From Streptomyces sp. M41(2017) (GTDB taxonomy: Bacteria; Actinomycetota; Actinomycetes; Streptomycetales; Streptomycetaceae), in NCBI RefSeq assembly GCF_002078175.1, contig NZ_MWFK01000002.1, forward strand, positions 1,612,001 through 1,676,000: DNA of 64,000 nucleotides, in the 5' to 3' direction. The first letter of the stretch is position 1. The number at the start of each line of letters is the position of its first letter. Shown here in pieces: positions 25,528-34,645 of the stretch. The notes beneath the pieces are model-generated. The model searched no databases, was not told the DNA's origin, and saw nothing but the letters and a program-made list of their open reading frames with translations. Both the position numbers and the translations under genes were made by a program.

Positions 25528-27090
25528 ATGAGCATCGATGAGTTCGACTATGTCGTGGTGGGCGGTGGCACCGCGGGCAATGTGGTCGCCGCCCGGCTCT
25601 CCGAGGATCCGTCCGTCACCGTGTGCGTCCTGGAGGCCGGTCCCAGCGACGTCGGAGACGAGGACGTCCTCAGACTGGACCGCTGGATGGGTCTGCTGGA
25701 ATCCGGTTACGACTGGGACTATCCGGTCGAGCCGCAGGCCAGCGGCAACAGCTTCATGCGGCACGCCCGGGCCAAGGTGCTCGGCGGCTGTTCGTCGCAC
25801 AACTCGTGCATCGCCTTCTGGGCTCCGGCGGAGGACCTGGACGACTGGGCCGCCGCCGGCTGTACGGGCTGGGGCTCCGCCGATCTCTTCCCGCTGTACC
25901 GGAGGCTGGAGTCGAACGACGCCCCCGGCGATCACCACGGCCGCACCGGGCCGGTGAAGCTGCGCACGCTCAAGGGCGAGGACCCGTGCGGCGCGGCCCT
26001 GTTGGAGGCGTGCGCCCAGGAAGGCATCCCGACGACGCCGTTCAACAGCGGGACGACGGTGGTCCGGGGAGCCAACTGGTTCCAGATCAACTCCGACGAG
26101 AACAACATCCGGCAGTCCTCGTCCGTGGCGTACCTCCACCCGGTCATGGGCAAGCGGCCGAACCTCTCGGTGCGGACGGGAGTGCGGGCGAAGAAGCTGG
26201 TCCTGGAGGGGCGGAGGTGCGTGGGCGCGCGGTACCTCGACCCGGATCTCGTCCACACCCGGACGGTCCGCGCCCGTCGCGAGGTGATCGTCTCCTGCGG
26301 TTCCGTCGACACTCCGAAGCTGCTGATGCTGTCGGGGATCGGCCCCGCGGCGCATCTCCGCGAGGTCGGTGTGGAGGTGGTCGTCGACGCGGCGGGGGTC
26401 GGCGAGAACCTCCAGGACCATCCCGAGGGCGTCATCATGTGGGAGGCCCGGCAGCCCATGCCCACCACGTCGAGCCAGTGGTGGGAGGCGGGGATCTTCT
26501 ACGACACCGAACCGGGCCTGGACCGGCCGGACCTGATGTTCCACTACGGCTCGGTGCCGTTCGACATGAACACCGCGCGGTACGGCTTCCCCACGTCGGA
26601 GAACGCGTTCTGCCTCACTCCGAACGTGACGCGCGCGAAGTCGCGCGGCACGGTGCGGCTGCGCACCCGGGACTACCGGGACAAGCCGATGGTCGACCCG
26701 CGCTATTTCACGCACGAGCACGACGTGCGGGTCATGACGTACGGGCTGAGGCTGGCCCGGCGGATCGCCGCGCAGCCGGCGCTGAGCGGCTGGGCGGGTG
26801 CGGAGCTGGCGCCCGGCCCCGACGTCCGGTCCGACGACGAGCTGCTGGACTACATCCACAAGACGCACAACACCGTCTACCACCCTTCCTGCACCGTGAA
26901 GATGGGTGCGGACGACGACCCGTCGGCCCCGCTCGACGCCCGGCTGCGGGTCAAGGGGGTCGGGGGCCTGCGGGTCGCGGACGGCTCGGCGATGCCGGAT
27001 CTGATCTCCGTTAACCCGTGCATCACCACGATGATGATCGGCGAGAAGTGCGCCGACCTGGTGAAGGAGGACGGGCGGACGGGCCCCTGA
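25528..27090 (+). CDS. betA: GMC-family oxidoreductase, choline dehydrogenase-like
   Basis: This 520-residue GMC flavoenzyme starts at the ATG at 25528, where the ADP-binding fold DYVVVGGGTAGNVVAARL begins almost at once; upstream in-frame starts lie inside the permease gene. GMC signatures are visible (RAKVLGGCSSHN near residue 85; GIGPAAHLREVGVEVVVD). The catalytic pair is the histidine of YHPSCTVKMG and the asparagine of SVNPCITTMMIGEK. It would oxidise choline to betaine aldehyde, feeding the aldehyde dehydrogenase upstream. It is the last gene of the plus-strand run and is followed by a hairpin. Other alcohols remain possible. Confidence 0.85.
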   Translation: MSIDEFDYVVVGGGTAGNVVAARLSEDPSVTVCVLEAGPSDVGDEDVLRLDRWMGLLESGYDWDYPVEPQASGNSFMRHARAKVLGGCSSHNSCIAFWAPAEDLDDWAAAGCTGWGSADLFPLYRRLESNDAPGDHHGRTGPVKLRTLKGEDPCGAALLEACAQEGIPTTPFNSGTTVVRGANWFQINSDENNIRQSSSVAYLHPVMGKRPNLSVRTGVRAKKLVLEGRRCVGARYLDPDLVHTRTVRARREVIVSCGSVDTPKLLMLSGIGPAAHLREVGVEVVVDAAGVGENLQDHPEGVIMWEARQPMPTTSSQWWEAGIFYDTEPGLDRPDLMFHYGSVPFDMNTARYGFPTSENAFCLTPNVTRAKSRGTVRLRTRDYRDKPMVDPRYFTHEHDVRVMTYGLRLARRIAAQPALSGWAGAELAPGPDVRSDDELLDYIHKTHNTVYHPSCTVKMGADDDPSAPLDARLRVKGVGGLRVADGSAMPDLISVNPCITTMMIGEKCADLVKEDGRTGP

Positions 27091-27115
27091 AGCCCCGGCC
27101 CCGACGGGTGCCCGA

Positions 27116-27152
27116 GGAGCCGCGCGCAAGACCGTGACCGGTGCGCGGCTCC
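27116..27152. terminator. Hairpin between converging GMC and SMC-like genes
   Basis: Arms GGAGCCGCGC and GCGCGGCTCC (10 bp, perfect) with a 17-base loop lie between two converging genes. It could end transcription from either side. Confidence 0.6.
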
Positions 27153-27164
27153 CCGGCCGGGTCC

Positions 27165-30100
27165 CTAGGGGGTCACCGGCGCCGGGCGCTTGTACATGCG
27201 CGTCGCGGTGATCTCGGTGTGCGCGGCCTCGCCCGCCGGGGCCTCCTTCGGCAGTCCCGGCCGGAGGTGTTCCTCCACGCTGATGTACTTCAGCCCGGCG
27301 CGCAGGTCCGCGTCGTTGCGCAGGCGGATGACGAGCGGGAACTCGGCGAGCGCGGTCGTGTCGAACAGGCCGGTGGTGTAGAGGAGTTGGACGCCGAGCG
27401 CGTCCGACACGGCCCGCTGGAGCTCCAGCAGGTAGGTCGCGTTGGCGCGGCCGATGGGGTTGTCGAGGAAGAGGGTGCCCGCGTGCCGGTGCTTGTCCCG
27501 GCCGCGGTCGTTGCTCCGCAGGGCGGCCATCGTGCAGTACAGCGCGATGGCGGCGGTGAGCAGCTGTCCGCCGGAGAACACGTCGCCCATCTGTCCGACG
27601 GGGACGCGTTCGGCGCGCAGGACGGCGTCCGGCTTGAGGATCTCGACGGCGACGCCCCGGGGCTGGAGTGCGGCGCCGACGCCGCGCAGCAGCAGGGACA
27701 TGCCGTCGCGCCGCATGTCGGAGTTCTTCTTGACGGCGGCGCGGGTCGCCTCGTCGACGACCTCGCCGAGCCGCTCGGTGAGGGTGGCCTGGTCGGGCTC
27801 CTCGAAGCGGATGCGCAGGAACTCCTGCCCGGACCACTCGCCGAGGCCTTCCGGGAGCCGGGACAGGCGCTGCGCCGACCGCAGGGTGGCGAGGGAGGAC
27901 TCCACGAGTCCCCGCAGCCGGTCCACGATCGAGTCGCGGTTGCGCTCCAGCTGCTCCAACTCGTCGGTCAGCACGCGCAGTCGGGGCGCGAACGCGTCCG
28001 CCCACTTGTGCGCGTGCTCCGGCAGCGAGGAGGCGGGCAGCTCACGGATCTGCTGCCGCGCGGGGGTCCGCACCTGCTCGTAGCGGGTGGAGTTGGCGTG
28101 CCGTACGAGGATGTCGCAGGCCTCACGGACGGCACCCTCGGACGCGCTGAGGTCGGCGGCGCAGCCGCGCAGCGAGCGGCGGCTCTCGGCGGCGGAGTGC
28201 CGTGCCTCCTCGAGGCTTCCGGGATACGGCTCGGGCTCCTCCTGCTCCTCGTCGGAGTGCTCGCGGAGCAGGTCCCTGAGCAGGGCGGACGTCTCGTCGA
28301 AGCCGCCGGCCGCGTCCTCGGCGGACCGGTGGGCGCCGAGGAACTCGCCGTGTGACTCCCGCGCCCGCTCCAACGCCTCGGCCCGGGTGGCGAGTTCGGT
28401 GGTGGCGGTGCGGAGCAGGGCCTGGGCGTGCTCGGCGTCGCGCGGCACGAGATCATCGGCCAGCTCGGTGTGCGCGCCGCCCTCCTCGGGCGCGTGCCGC
28501 TCCGCCTCGCCGCGCAGCCGCCCGAGCTGCTCGCTCGCGGTGGACATCCGGGTCTCCAGGAGCTGCACCAGCTCGTCGGCGCGCGCGACGGCGGCCTGCC
28601 GGGAGGGGCCGTCGGATCCGTCGGGCGACTCCAGAAGCTGGGCAGCCCGGGTACGGACCTTGTTGCTGAGGCGGTCGAGATCGGCGAGGGCCGCGCTCTC
28701 GTCGCTCTCGGCGCGTGCCTGCTCGGCCCGCAGGTCGGCGCCGACGCCGACCTTCTCGTACAGCTGGGACGCGGCCCGGTAGGCCTCCCGCAGGGCGGGC
28801 AGCGAGGACTGCGCGGCCGTGTCGTCCTGCGCCACGTCGTCCGGTGCGCCGGCGATCTCCGCGCGCTCCGCCCGCAGGGCGCGGGCCGTGCGGCGGGCGT
28901 CGTCGGCGGCGCGCTGGGTGGCGCGGCGGTCCTCGTCGGCGGCGCGGGCGCGCTCCAGGCACTCCTGGGCGCGGGCCTCGGACTCGGCTGCCTCGTCGGC
29001 GAGTTCACGGAGCCGGACCTGCCATCCGGCGCGTTCACGGAGTCGGAAGGCGAGTCCGGCGAGAGCGTCGGCGGCGCGCCGGGCCTTCTGCGCGGCCTCC
29101 TGTCGCTCGTCGCGTACGTGGGCGGCGCCGGCCGCGGTCTCGTCGGCCTCGGCCCGGACGGTGCGTGCCTCGGTCAGCTCGGCCTCGGCCTCCTCGGCGA
29201 AGGCCCGCGCGTCCCGGGCGGTCGCGGCGAGTTCGACGAGCCGTCCGGCCGGACAGCCGGTGCGCCAGGACGCGAGCCGTGCCGCCAGTTCCCGGTCCTT
29301 GCCGAGGCGGGCGGCGAGCGTCCGGATCTCCTCGTCGCGCAGGCCCGCGCGGGCCCGCAGCGTCTGGCGCTCCTCGTCGGCCGCGTGCTCGTCGTGCATG
29401 GCCGGGTTCGGCGGTACGAGGAAGACGCCGGCGTCTCCCGCGTCCTCGGCCGGGGTCGGGGCGAGCAGGGCGGCGGCCGTACCGACGGCGACCGCCGAGC
29501 GCGGCAGCAGGGCGGCGTCCCCGAGCGTCTCGCGTGCCCGGGCGTGCGTGTCCGGGTCGGTGATGATCACGCCGTCGACGAGTTCGGGGCGGGCGGCGAG
29601 CACGCGCGCGTGGTCGACGGGGTCGACGGCCTGGGCGAGGTAGCGCCAGCCGGGGAGCGCGGGAATGCCGTGTTCGCCGAGGTACTCGACGGTGGCGAGG
29701 ACGTCCGGCCCGGGGGGCAGCAGGCCGCCGTCGCCGAGTGCTCCGAGGATGCGCGCGTCGTCGGCCGCGGCGGTGCGCAGTTCGAAGAGGTGGCGTTCGG
29801 CGGAGGCGACACCGTCGTCGAGGAGTGCGCGCAGGTCGTCGGCGTACCGGTCGAGCTGTTCGGGTGTCAGGGGCGCGCCGTCGGTGAGGGCGGCGGTGCC
29901 GTCGGTCTCCTCGTCGCGGCGGGGCCGGGGCACGGCGCCGGCGCCTCGGGTGTCGGTGCCCGGCAGGCCGAGCAGCTCCACGAGCCGCTCCTCCTCCGCG
30001 AGGGCTTCGGCCGTGCGGCGCTCCCCGGCGTACGAGCCCTCGGCGGCCGTCGCCGCGTCCGCCGCGCGGGCGGCCGTCAGTTCGGCACGGGACTCGGCGG

Positions 30101-31802
30101 AGGCCGCCTCGCGCGCGTGGTCGGCGGCACGCCGGGAGGCCTCGCGGGCGGTGTCCCAGCCGGCGACGGCGGTCTTCTCGGCGTCGCTGGCGGCGAGGGC
30201 GGCGCGGGCCGGGTCGGCGTCGGGGGCGGTGTCGTCCAGCCAGCCGGCGCGGACCGCCTCGGCGGTCTCCTGCTCGACCTCGGCCAGGCGTTGCTTCAGA
30301 TGGCCGACCTCGCTGCGGGCGCGCTGGGCCCCGGTGGCGGCGGCCGTCGCGTCGGCGTGCGAGCGCTCACCGATCTCCTGGAGGCCCGCGGACCGCTCCT
30401 CCTGCTCGTTGGCCAGCGACTCGGCGCCGTCGGCGGCCCGGTGCAGGGCGCGTACGAGGTCGACGGCGGCCCGGGCGCGAGCCGCGAGGGCGGGTGCGGC
30501 GTCCCGCTCGGCCTCGCGGATCGCGGCGGCCACGCGGGTGGAGCGGTCGGCGGCGGCGCGGTGCCGCAGCACGGCCTCGGCGGCCTGCCAGGCGGAGTGG
30601 AGGGTGCGCGCGTCGGCCAGCTCCCGCTTCTGCGCGGCGGCCGACTTCTCCGCTCCGGCGAGGGCCAGGGAGGCGTGCCGGTAGGCGAGTTCGGCGGCGA
30701 TCAGCGCGCTGCGCTCACGGGCGCCCTCGGCATGGGTGACGGCGTACGCGGCGGCGGTGACCCGCTGGGCGAGCTCTCCCGCGCGCACCCGTTCCTGTAC
30801 GGCGCGTGCCGACAGTCTGCGGGCGAGGGTCCGGGTCCGCCGCTCCGCGCCGGAGTGGATGTCCCGCGCGCGTGCCCGTGCTTCGCCGGCGTCGACGATG
30901 CGTCCCAGCAGGTCGACGGACCCGGCGGTGAAGTCGCGTTCGGCGATGAGCTCGGCCCGCCGTCCGAGCTTGTTGCCGAAGCCGCCGACGAGGTCGGCGA
31001 GTCCGTCGGTGTCGCGGGTGTCGGTGACGGCGCGCAGCAGCAGATCGGTGAAGTCGGAGTCCTTCTTGACCGCGAAGAGACCGGCGGCCTCACCCTCGTC
31101 GGCGTTCATCTCCCGCTGGTAGCGGAAGAGTTCGGGGTCCAGTCCGAGGTCGCCGAGGTGTTCGTTCCAGCGGTCGTGGATCTCCTCCCAGTGGACTTCC
31201 AGGTGGGGGTACGCCTTGCCCGCCTCGGTGATCGCGTCCCGGAAGCCCTTCATGGTGCGGCGTCTGCCCTGCGCGCCGGAGGCTCCCTCGGCGAGGGGTC
31301 GTACGGCGGTGGCCTCGGCGACGGGCAGGTTGTCGAGGCTGAGTCCGGGGCCGGGCCGGAACGAGTACCAGGCCTCGGCGAACTTCCTCGGGTCGTTGGA
31401 GACCTGGCGTCCGCGCCATTCGCTCGCCTTGCCGACGACCACGCACTCGCCGGTGATCGTGTGCTGCCACTCCAGTGCGACGTGTCCGCAGTCGTCGGCG
31501 AGGAGGAACTTGCGCAGCACACCGGAACTGGCGCCGCCCAGGGTGTTGCGGTGGCCGGGGAGCATCACCGAGAAGATCAGCTTGAGCAGGACCGACTTGC
31601 CGCCGCCGTTCTCCAGGAAGAGCACTCCGGCGGGGGCGGGACGACGCGGCGGCCCGACCGGCTCCTCCGCGAAGAACTCCGCCTGGGTGGGCGCGGGGTC
31701 GGGCACGGGCTCGCCGACTCCGCGCAGGTCCAGCACGGTGTCGGCGTAGCGCGCACCGGCAGGCCCGATGGAGTAGAGGCGGACCCGGGACAACTCGTAC
31801 AT
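27165..31802 (-). CDS. SMC/MukB-like ATPase (MksB/JetC-like), third gene of a condensin-like trio
   Basis: This 1545-residue protein has the SMC plan. An N-terminal ATPase half carries Walker A ENGGGKS at residues 64-70 and the lobe ending QREMNADEG near 230. Alanine/glutamate/arginine-rich coiled coils run from about 280 to 660 and 790 to 1330, with a globular hinge-like segment at about 675-785. The C-terminal half has the ABC signature FSGGQ at 1409-1413 and Walker B TLFLDNP near 1447. The residue after the Walker B aspartate is Asn, where SMC proteins usually have the catalytic Glu. It follows genes resembling a KITE and a kleisin subunit, as in MksFEB and Wadjet JetABC. The likely role is DNA loop extrusion or foreign-DNA sensing; I infer this from architecture. 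Confidence 0.8.
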   Translation of the reverse strand: MYELSRVRLYSIGPAGARYADTVLDLRGVGEPVPDPAPTQAEFFAEEPVGPPRRPAPAGVLFLENGGGKSVLLKLIFSVMLPGHRNTLGGASSGVLRKFLLADDCGHVALEWQHTITGECVVVGKASEWRGRQVSNDPRKFAEAWYSFRPGPGLSLDNLPVAEATAVRPLAEGASGAQGRRRTMKGFRDAITEAGKAYPHLEVHWEEIHDRWNEHLGDLGLDPELFRYQREMNADEGEAAGLFAVKKDSDFTDLLLRAVTDTRDTDGLADLVGGFGNKLGRRAELIAERDFTAGSVDLLGRIVDAGEARARARDIHSGAERRTRTLARRLSARAVQERVRAGELAQRVTAAAYAVTHAEGARERSALIAAELAYRHASLALAGAEKSAAAQKRELADARTLHSAWQAAEAVLRHRAAADRSTRVAAAIREAERDAAPALAARARAAVDLVRALHRAADGAESLANEQEERSAGLQEIGERSHADATAAATGAQRARSEVGHLKQRLAEVEQETAEAVRAGWLDDTAPDADPARAALAASDAEKTAVAGWDTAREASRRAADHAREAASAESRAELTAARAADAATAAEGSYAGERRTAEALAEEERLVELLGLPGTDTRGAGAVPRPRRDEETDGTAALTDGAPLTPEQLDRYADDLRALLDDGVASAERHLFELRTAAADDARILGALGDGGLLPPGPDVLATVEYLGEHGIPALPGWRYLAQAVDPVDHARVLAARPELVDGVIITDPDTHARARETLGDAALLPRSAVAVGTAAALLAPTPAEDAGDAGVFLVPPNPAMHDEHAADEERQTLRARAGLRDEEIRTLAARLGKDRELAARLASWRTGCPAGRLVELAATARDARAFAEEAEAELTEARTVRAEADETAAGAAHVRDERQEAAQKARRAADALAGLAFRLRERAGWQVRLRELADEAAESEARAQECLERARAADEDRRATQRAADDARRTARALRAERAEIAGAPDDVAQDDTAAQSSLPALREAYRAASQLYEKVGVGADLRAEQARAESDESAALADLDRLSNKVRTRAAQLLESPDGSDGPSRQAAVARADELVQLLETRMSTASEQLGRLRGEAERHAPEEGGAHTELADDLVPRDAEHAQALLRTATTELATRAEALERARESHGEFLGAHRSAEDAAGGFDETSALLRDLLREHSDEEQEEPEPYPGSLEEARHSAAESRRSLRGCAADLSASEGAVREACDILVRHANSTRYEQVRTPARQQIRELPASSLPEHAHKWADAFAPRLRVLTDELEQLERNRDSIVDRLRGLVESSLATLRSAQRLSRLPEGLGEWSGQEFLRIRFEEPDQATLTERLGEVVDEATRAAVKKNSDMRRDGMSLLLRGVGAALQPRGVAVEILKPDAVLRAERVPVGQMGDVFSGGQLLTAAIALYCTMAALRSNDRGRDKHRHAGTLFLDNPIGRANATYLLELQRAVSDALGVQLLYTTGLFDTTALAEFPLVIRLRNDADLRAGLKYISVEEHLRPGLPKEAPAGEAAHTEITATRMYKRPAPVTP

Positions 31803-31865
31803 GGCGGCGGACTCTCGTCGTCGTGAGGGGAGGTGGGGCGTGGTCGGGGGCCGGGGCGGGCCGCG

Positions 31866-32744
31866 TCAGGAGTGGAAGGGCAGTCCGGCGCCGGCCGCCA
31901 GCTCCAGGTCGTCGGTGTCCTCGGCGGGCAGCAGGGTCGCGGTGCCGTCGGTCACCGGGACGACGCCCAGCTCCAGCAGTTCGCCCATCGCGGCGGTGCC
32001 CGCCATGTCGCGGACCTGGAGCTGGTAGCGCGCCGTCGTCCGGTAGGTGCCGCCGGCGTCGTCCCCGGTGCGCTGGAGGAAGCCCGATTCGGTGAGGAAC
32101 GCGACGGCCTTCGCGATGATGCCGGTCGTCGAGCCGGCCAGTCTTCGGGCGTCCTTGGTCGCGCCGGTGGAACTGCGCCGGGCCCAGATCCGCCAGGCCG
32201 CCTCCAGGCCCGGCGCGTCCGTCGCCGGGTCGGTGTTCTCGCCCGTCTCCTCGGCCCGTTCCTCCAGGCGGCGGCAGGCCTGCCGGACGAACGCGTCGAC
32301 GCCGTTGACCGAGACACGCCCGATGTATCCGTCGTCCGCGAGGTCCTCGGGGCGCGGGAAGGCCATCGCGGCGACGGCGAGGTGGGCGAGGCCGTGCAGG
32401 AAGCGGTCTCCGGAGTCCGCCGAGGCGCGGCGCGCGTAGTCGCCCATGCGGACGGCGAAGACCGAGTCCTCGGCGGCGGTCACCGCCATCCCCGCGCGCG
32501 GGGACACCTCCAGGACGATGAGCCCGAGGCCGGCCGCGACCGCGTCGGCGAGCCGCGCGAACGGCGGGTCCTCGCGGTAGCGGCGCAGCAGTTCGGTGTA
32601 CTCCTGGTCGCGTGCGGGCTGCAGCTTGGGCTGGAGTCCGAAGGCGACGAGCCGCGCCGCGTCGGCGGCGTCGGCAGGGGTGACGGGGGCGTTCGCCGGA
32701 GCGGCGACGGCCTCCGGTTCACTCCACTCGACGTGCTCGGTCAC
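31866..32744 (-). CDS. MksE/JetB-like (KITE) subunit of the SMC-like complex
   Basis: This 292-residue protein starts at a GTG preceded by AAGGAG. It is mostly helical and acidic, and from about residue 215 has a winged-helix-like segment (TTGIIAKAVAFLTESGFLQ, then YRTTARYQLQVRDMA). Size, position between a kleisin-like and an SMC-like gene, and the winged helix match the KITE subunits MksE/JetB, which form dimers on the kleisin. The spacing to the SMC-like gene is 63 bases and to the preceding kleisin-like gene 142 bases. No residue-level family signature was confirmed, so the assignment rests on context and shape. Confidence 0.65.
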   Translation of the reverse strand: MTEHVEWSEPEAVAAPANAPVTPADAADAARLVAFGLQPKLQPARDQEYTELLRRYREDPPFARLADAVAAGLGLIVLEVSPRAGMAVTAAEDSVFAVRMGDYARRASADSGDRFLHGLAHLAVAAMAFPRPEDLADDGYIGRVSVNGVDAFVRQACRRLEERAEETGENTDPATDAPGLEAAWRIWARRSSTGATKDARRLAGSTTGIIAKAVAFLTESGFLQRTGDDAGGTYRTTARYQLQVRDMAGTAAMGELLELGVVPVTDGTATLLPAEDTDDLELAAGAGLPFHS

Positions 32745-32886
32745 GGCTGGGACTCCTTGTTCGGACGTACCGGGTCGGGGCGGCGGGGTACGGGGTTCGG
32801 CCGGCCATGGGCCGGTACGGGGACGTGGGCCGTGGCGCCCGGCAGGGCTCGTCGGCCGGGAGGGGCCGGGTGGTCCGGCGGGGCGT

Positions 32887-34404
32887 TCACGCGCGGTCCG
32901 CCTTCATCCCCGCCGCGTCGAGGAGCGCCATGCCCACGATCAGGTCGGCGCCGCCGAACTCCGGGTCGTCCAGCTCGGTCCCGTCGTCCACGGCGAACAG
33001 CAGGCGCTCCTCGCCCTGGCGGTAGGCGGTACCGACCGGCGGGCTGGCGGCGTGCACGGCCAACAGGGCGACCAGATAGGGCAGTTCGGGGTCGCGGCGG
33101 CGGGCGTCGGCCAGCAGGCCCGACAACCGGCGGGGGGCGTCGGCGGGGAGGTTCAGCAGGTCCATGGCGGAGGCCAGCTGCTCCTCGCTGAAACGGCTGT
33201 CGTCCGGTGTGGCGATCAGGTCGGGCTCGGGCATCTCCGCGCCGAGGTGCTCGCGCTCCTGCGGCGGGGTCAGCAGGATGTCGACGAGATCTCCGACGCG
33301 GACGGCGACAGGGGTGCGCAGGCCCGTGCCCCGGGCGAAGAAGGCGTCGGTGACGCGCAGCGCGCTCTCGACCGGGAGCGGCAGCACGGGTGCGACGAGG
33401 TGTCCGTACAGGTCGATGCCCGAGGTGGTCATGGGCGTGCCGAAGGCCTGCCGGTCCTGCTCGGCGCGGAACAGCGGTCCCGCCTCCAGGAGGCGGGACT
33501 GGAGCTGGGTGTGCCGGCGGATGCAGTCCTTGACGATGTCGACCAGCTCGGCGGCGCGGCGCTTCTGCTCGGGGTCCTCCGACTCGTCGCGGGCCTTGCG
33601 GATGTTGGTGAGGATCGCGTTCTCGTGGCGGTACCGGTCGGCGACGTGGTCCAGGGCCTCGGCGATCATGTCGGGGACGGCCTGGAGCCAGTCGACGGCC
33701 CGTACGTTGCGCCGGGTCGCGTCGAGGGCTCTGCGGAGGGTCTCCGCGTACTGCACGGTGCGGTAGCGGGCCTGCTCGGCGGCGAGCTGCGCGTCGGCGA
33801 GCCGGCCGCGGCTGATCAGGACCTCCAGCTTGACCTCGGCGGCGATCTGCGCGCTCGTGACGTCCGTGTCGAGGGCACCGACCAGGACGTTGACCGCTTC
33901 GTCGGTCGTCCGGAGGTAGACGCTGCCCCCGTAACCGGGGACCTCCTCGATCAGCTTGAAGTCGTAGTCACGCCGGACGTACGAGCCGTCCGGGGCGAAG
34001 GTGCCGTACACGGCACGGAAACCCCGGTCGACGCTGCCGACGTTGATCAGGTTCTCCAGGACCCAGCGGGCCACGCGCTCGTGCTCGACGACGGGGCGGC
34101 GGGGGGCCTGGGCGGCGATGCGCGGGATGAGCCTGGCCACTATCTGGTCGTGGTCGGCACCCGTGTCGAAGTCCATGTTCAGTGTGACGAGGTCGATGGC
34201 GGCGAGGGCGACCTCGGCCATGCCGTACACCGTGTACTCGCCCGCGAGGTTCGCCTTGCGCACGTCCAGGTCGTGCAGCGGCGCGGTGCAGGCGAGCGCG
34301 CGCAGCCGCCGCGCCAGGCCCTCGTCGGCGGCCGGACCCGGAGCCGGGCGCGGCCCCGCGCTGAGCTGGGGCGGAACGCTGTCCGTCGTTGCAGGCGAAG
34401 TCAC
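32887..34404 (-). CDS. MksF/JetA-like (kleisin) subunit of the SMC-like complex
   Basis: I chose the GTG at 34404 (505 residues); an in-frame TTG lies 30 bases further out. The product is soluble and helical. The N-terminal 150 residues (LHDLDVRKANLAGEYTVYG, then RWVLENLINVG) look like a winged-helix/oligomerisation domain. A long helical middle at about 190-330 follows, with a C-terminal compact domain. Length, order in the operon and helical middle match kleisin-type MksF/JetA proteins, which bridge the SMC heads. No ribosome site is convincing at the GTG; a TAGTCT hexamer seven bases upstream would allow a leaderless transcript. The gene is first in the trio and faces the tandem repeat array. 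Confidence 0.62.
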   Translation of the reverse strand: MTSPATTDSVPPQLSAGPRPAPGPAADEGLARRLRALACTAPLHDLDVRKANLAGEYTVYGMAEVALAAIDLVTLNMDFDTGADHDQIVARLIPRIAAQAPRRPVVEHERVARWVLENLINVGSVDRGFRAVYGTFAPDGSYVRRDYDFKLIEEVPGYGGSVYLRTTDEAVNVLVGALDTDVTSAQIAAEVKLEVLISRGRLADAQLAAEQARYRTVQYAETLRRALDATRRNVRAVDWLQAVPDMIAEALDHVADRYRHENAILTNIRKARDESEDPEQKRRAAELVDIVKDCIRRHTQLQSRLLEAGPLFRAEQDRQAFGTPMTTSGIDLYGHLVAPVLPLPVESALRVTDAFFARGTGLRTPVAVRVGDLVDILLTPPQEREHLGAEMPEPDLIATPDDSRFSEEQLASAMDLLNLPADAPRRLSGLLADARRRDPELPYLVALLAVHAASPPVGTAYRQGEERLLFAVDDGTELDDPEFGGADLIVGMALLDAAGMKADRA

Positions 34405-34645
34405 GGTGCACAGACTAGGTCCTCGGTCCGACAACGGTCGAAACGACGCAGAAGCGACCGGCGCCCCCGGCCCGCCCCTCTCCTCGCCCTCGCTGTCGCC
34501 GCATGTTCCCTCCGACCCCGGCGTTCGTCGCAGTCGTCCCCGCCTTCACTCTGCCCGACCCGGCCGGCCTGACCGGTGCGGCCGGGACGGCTACCCGACC
34601 GGCACGGCCGGGACCACCTTCCCGGCCGACCGTCCCGGAAGGAGT
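34405..34645. promoter_or_regulatory. Leader region between the SMC-like operon and the repeat array
   Basis: These 241 bases contain no convincing gene. They must hold the promoter of the leftward SMC-like operon. Only a TAGTCT (-10-like on the minus strand, 34412-34417) stands out; no good -35 element is seen at 17-18 bases. Confidence 0.35.

Noticed and set aside
28428..31826. Long plus-strand frame of about 1130 codons opposite the SMC-like gene
   Set aside because: The minus-strand product has Walker A, ABC signature and Walker B motifs in the right order; the plus-strand frame is glycine-rich antisense.
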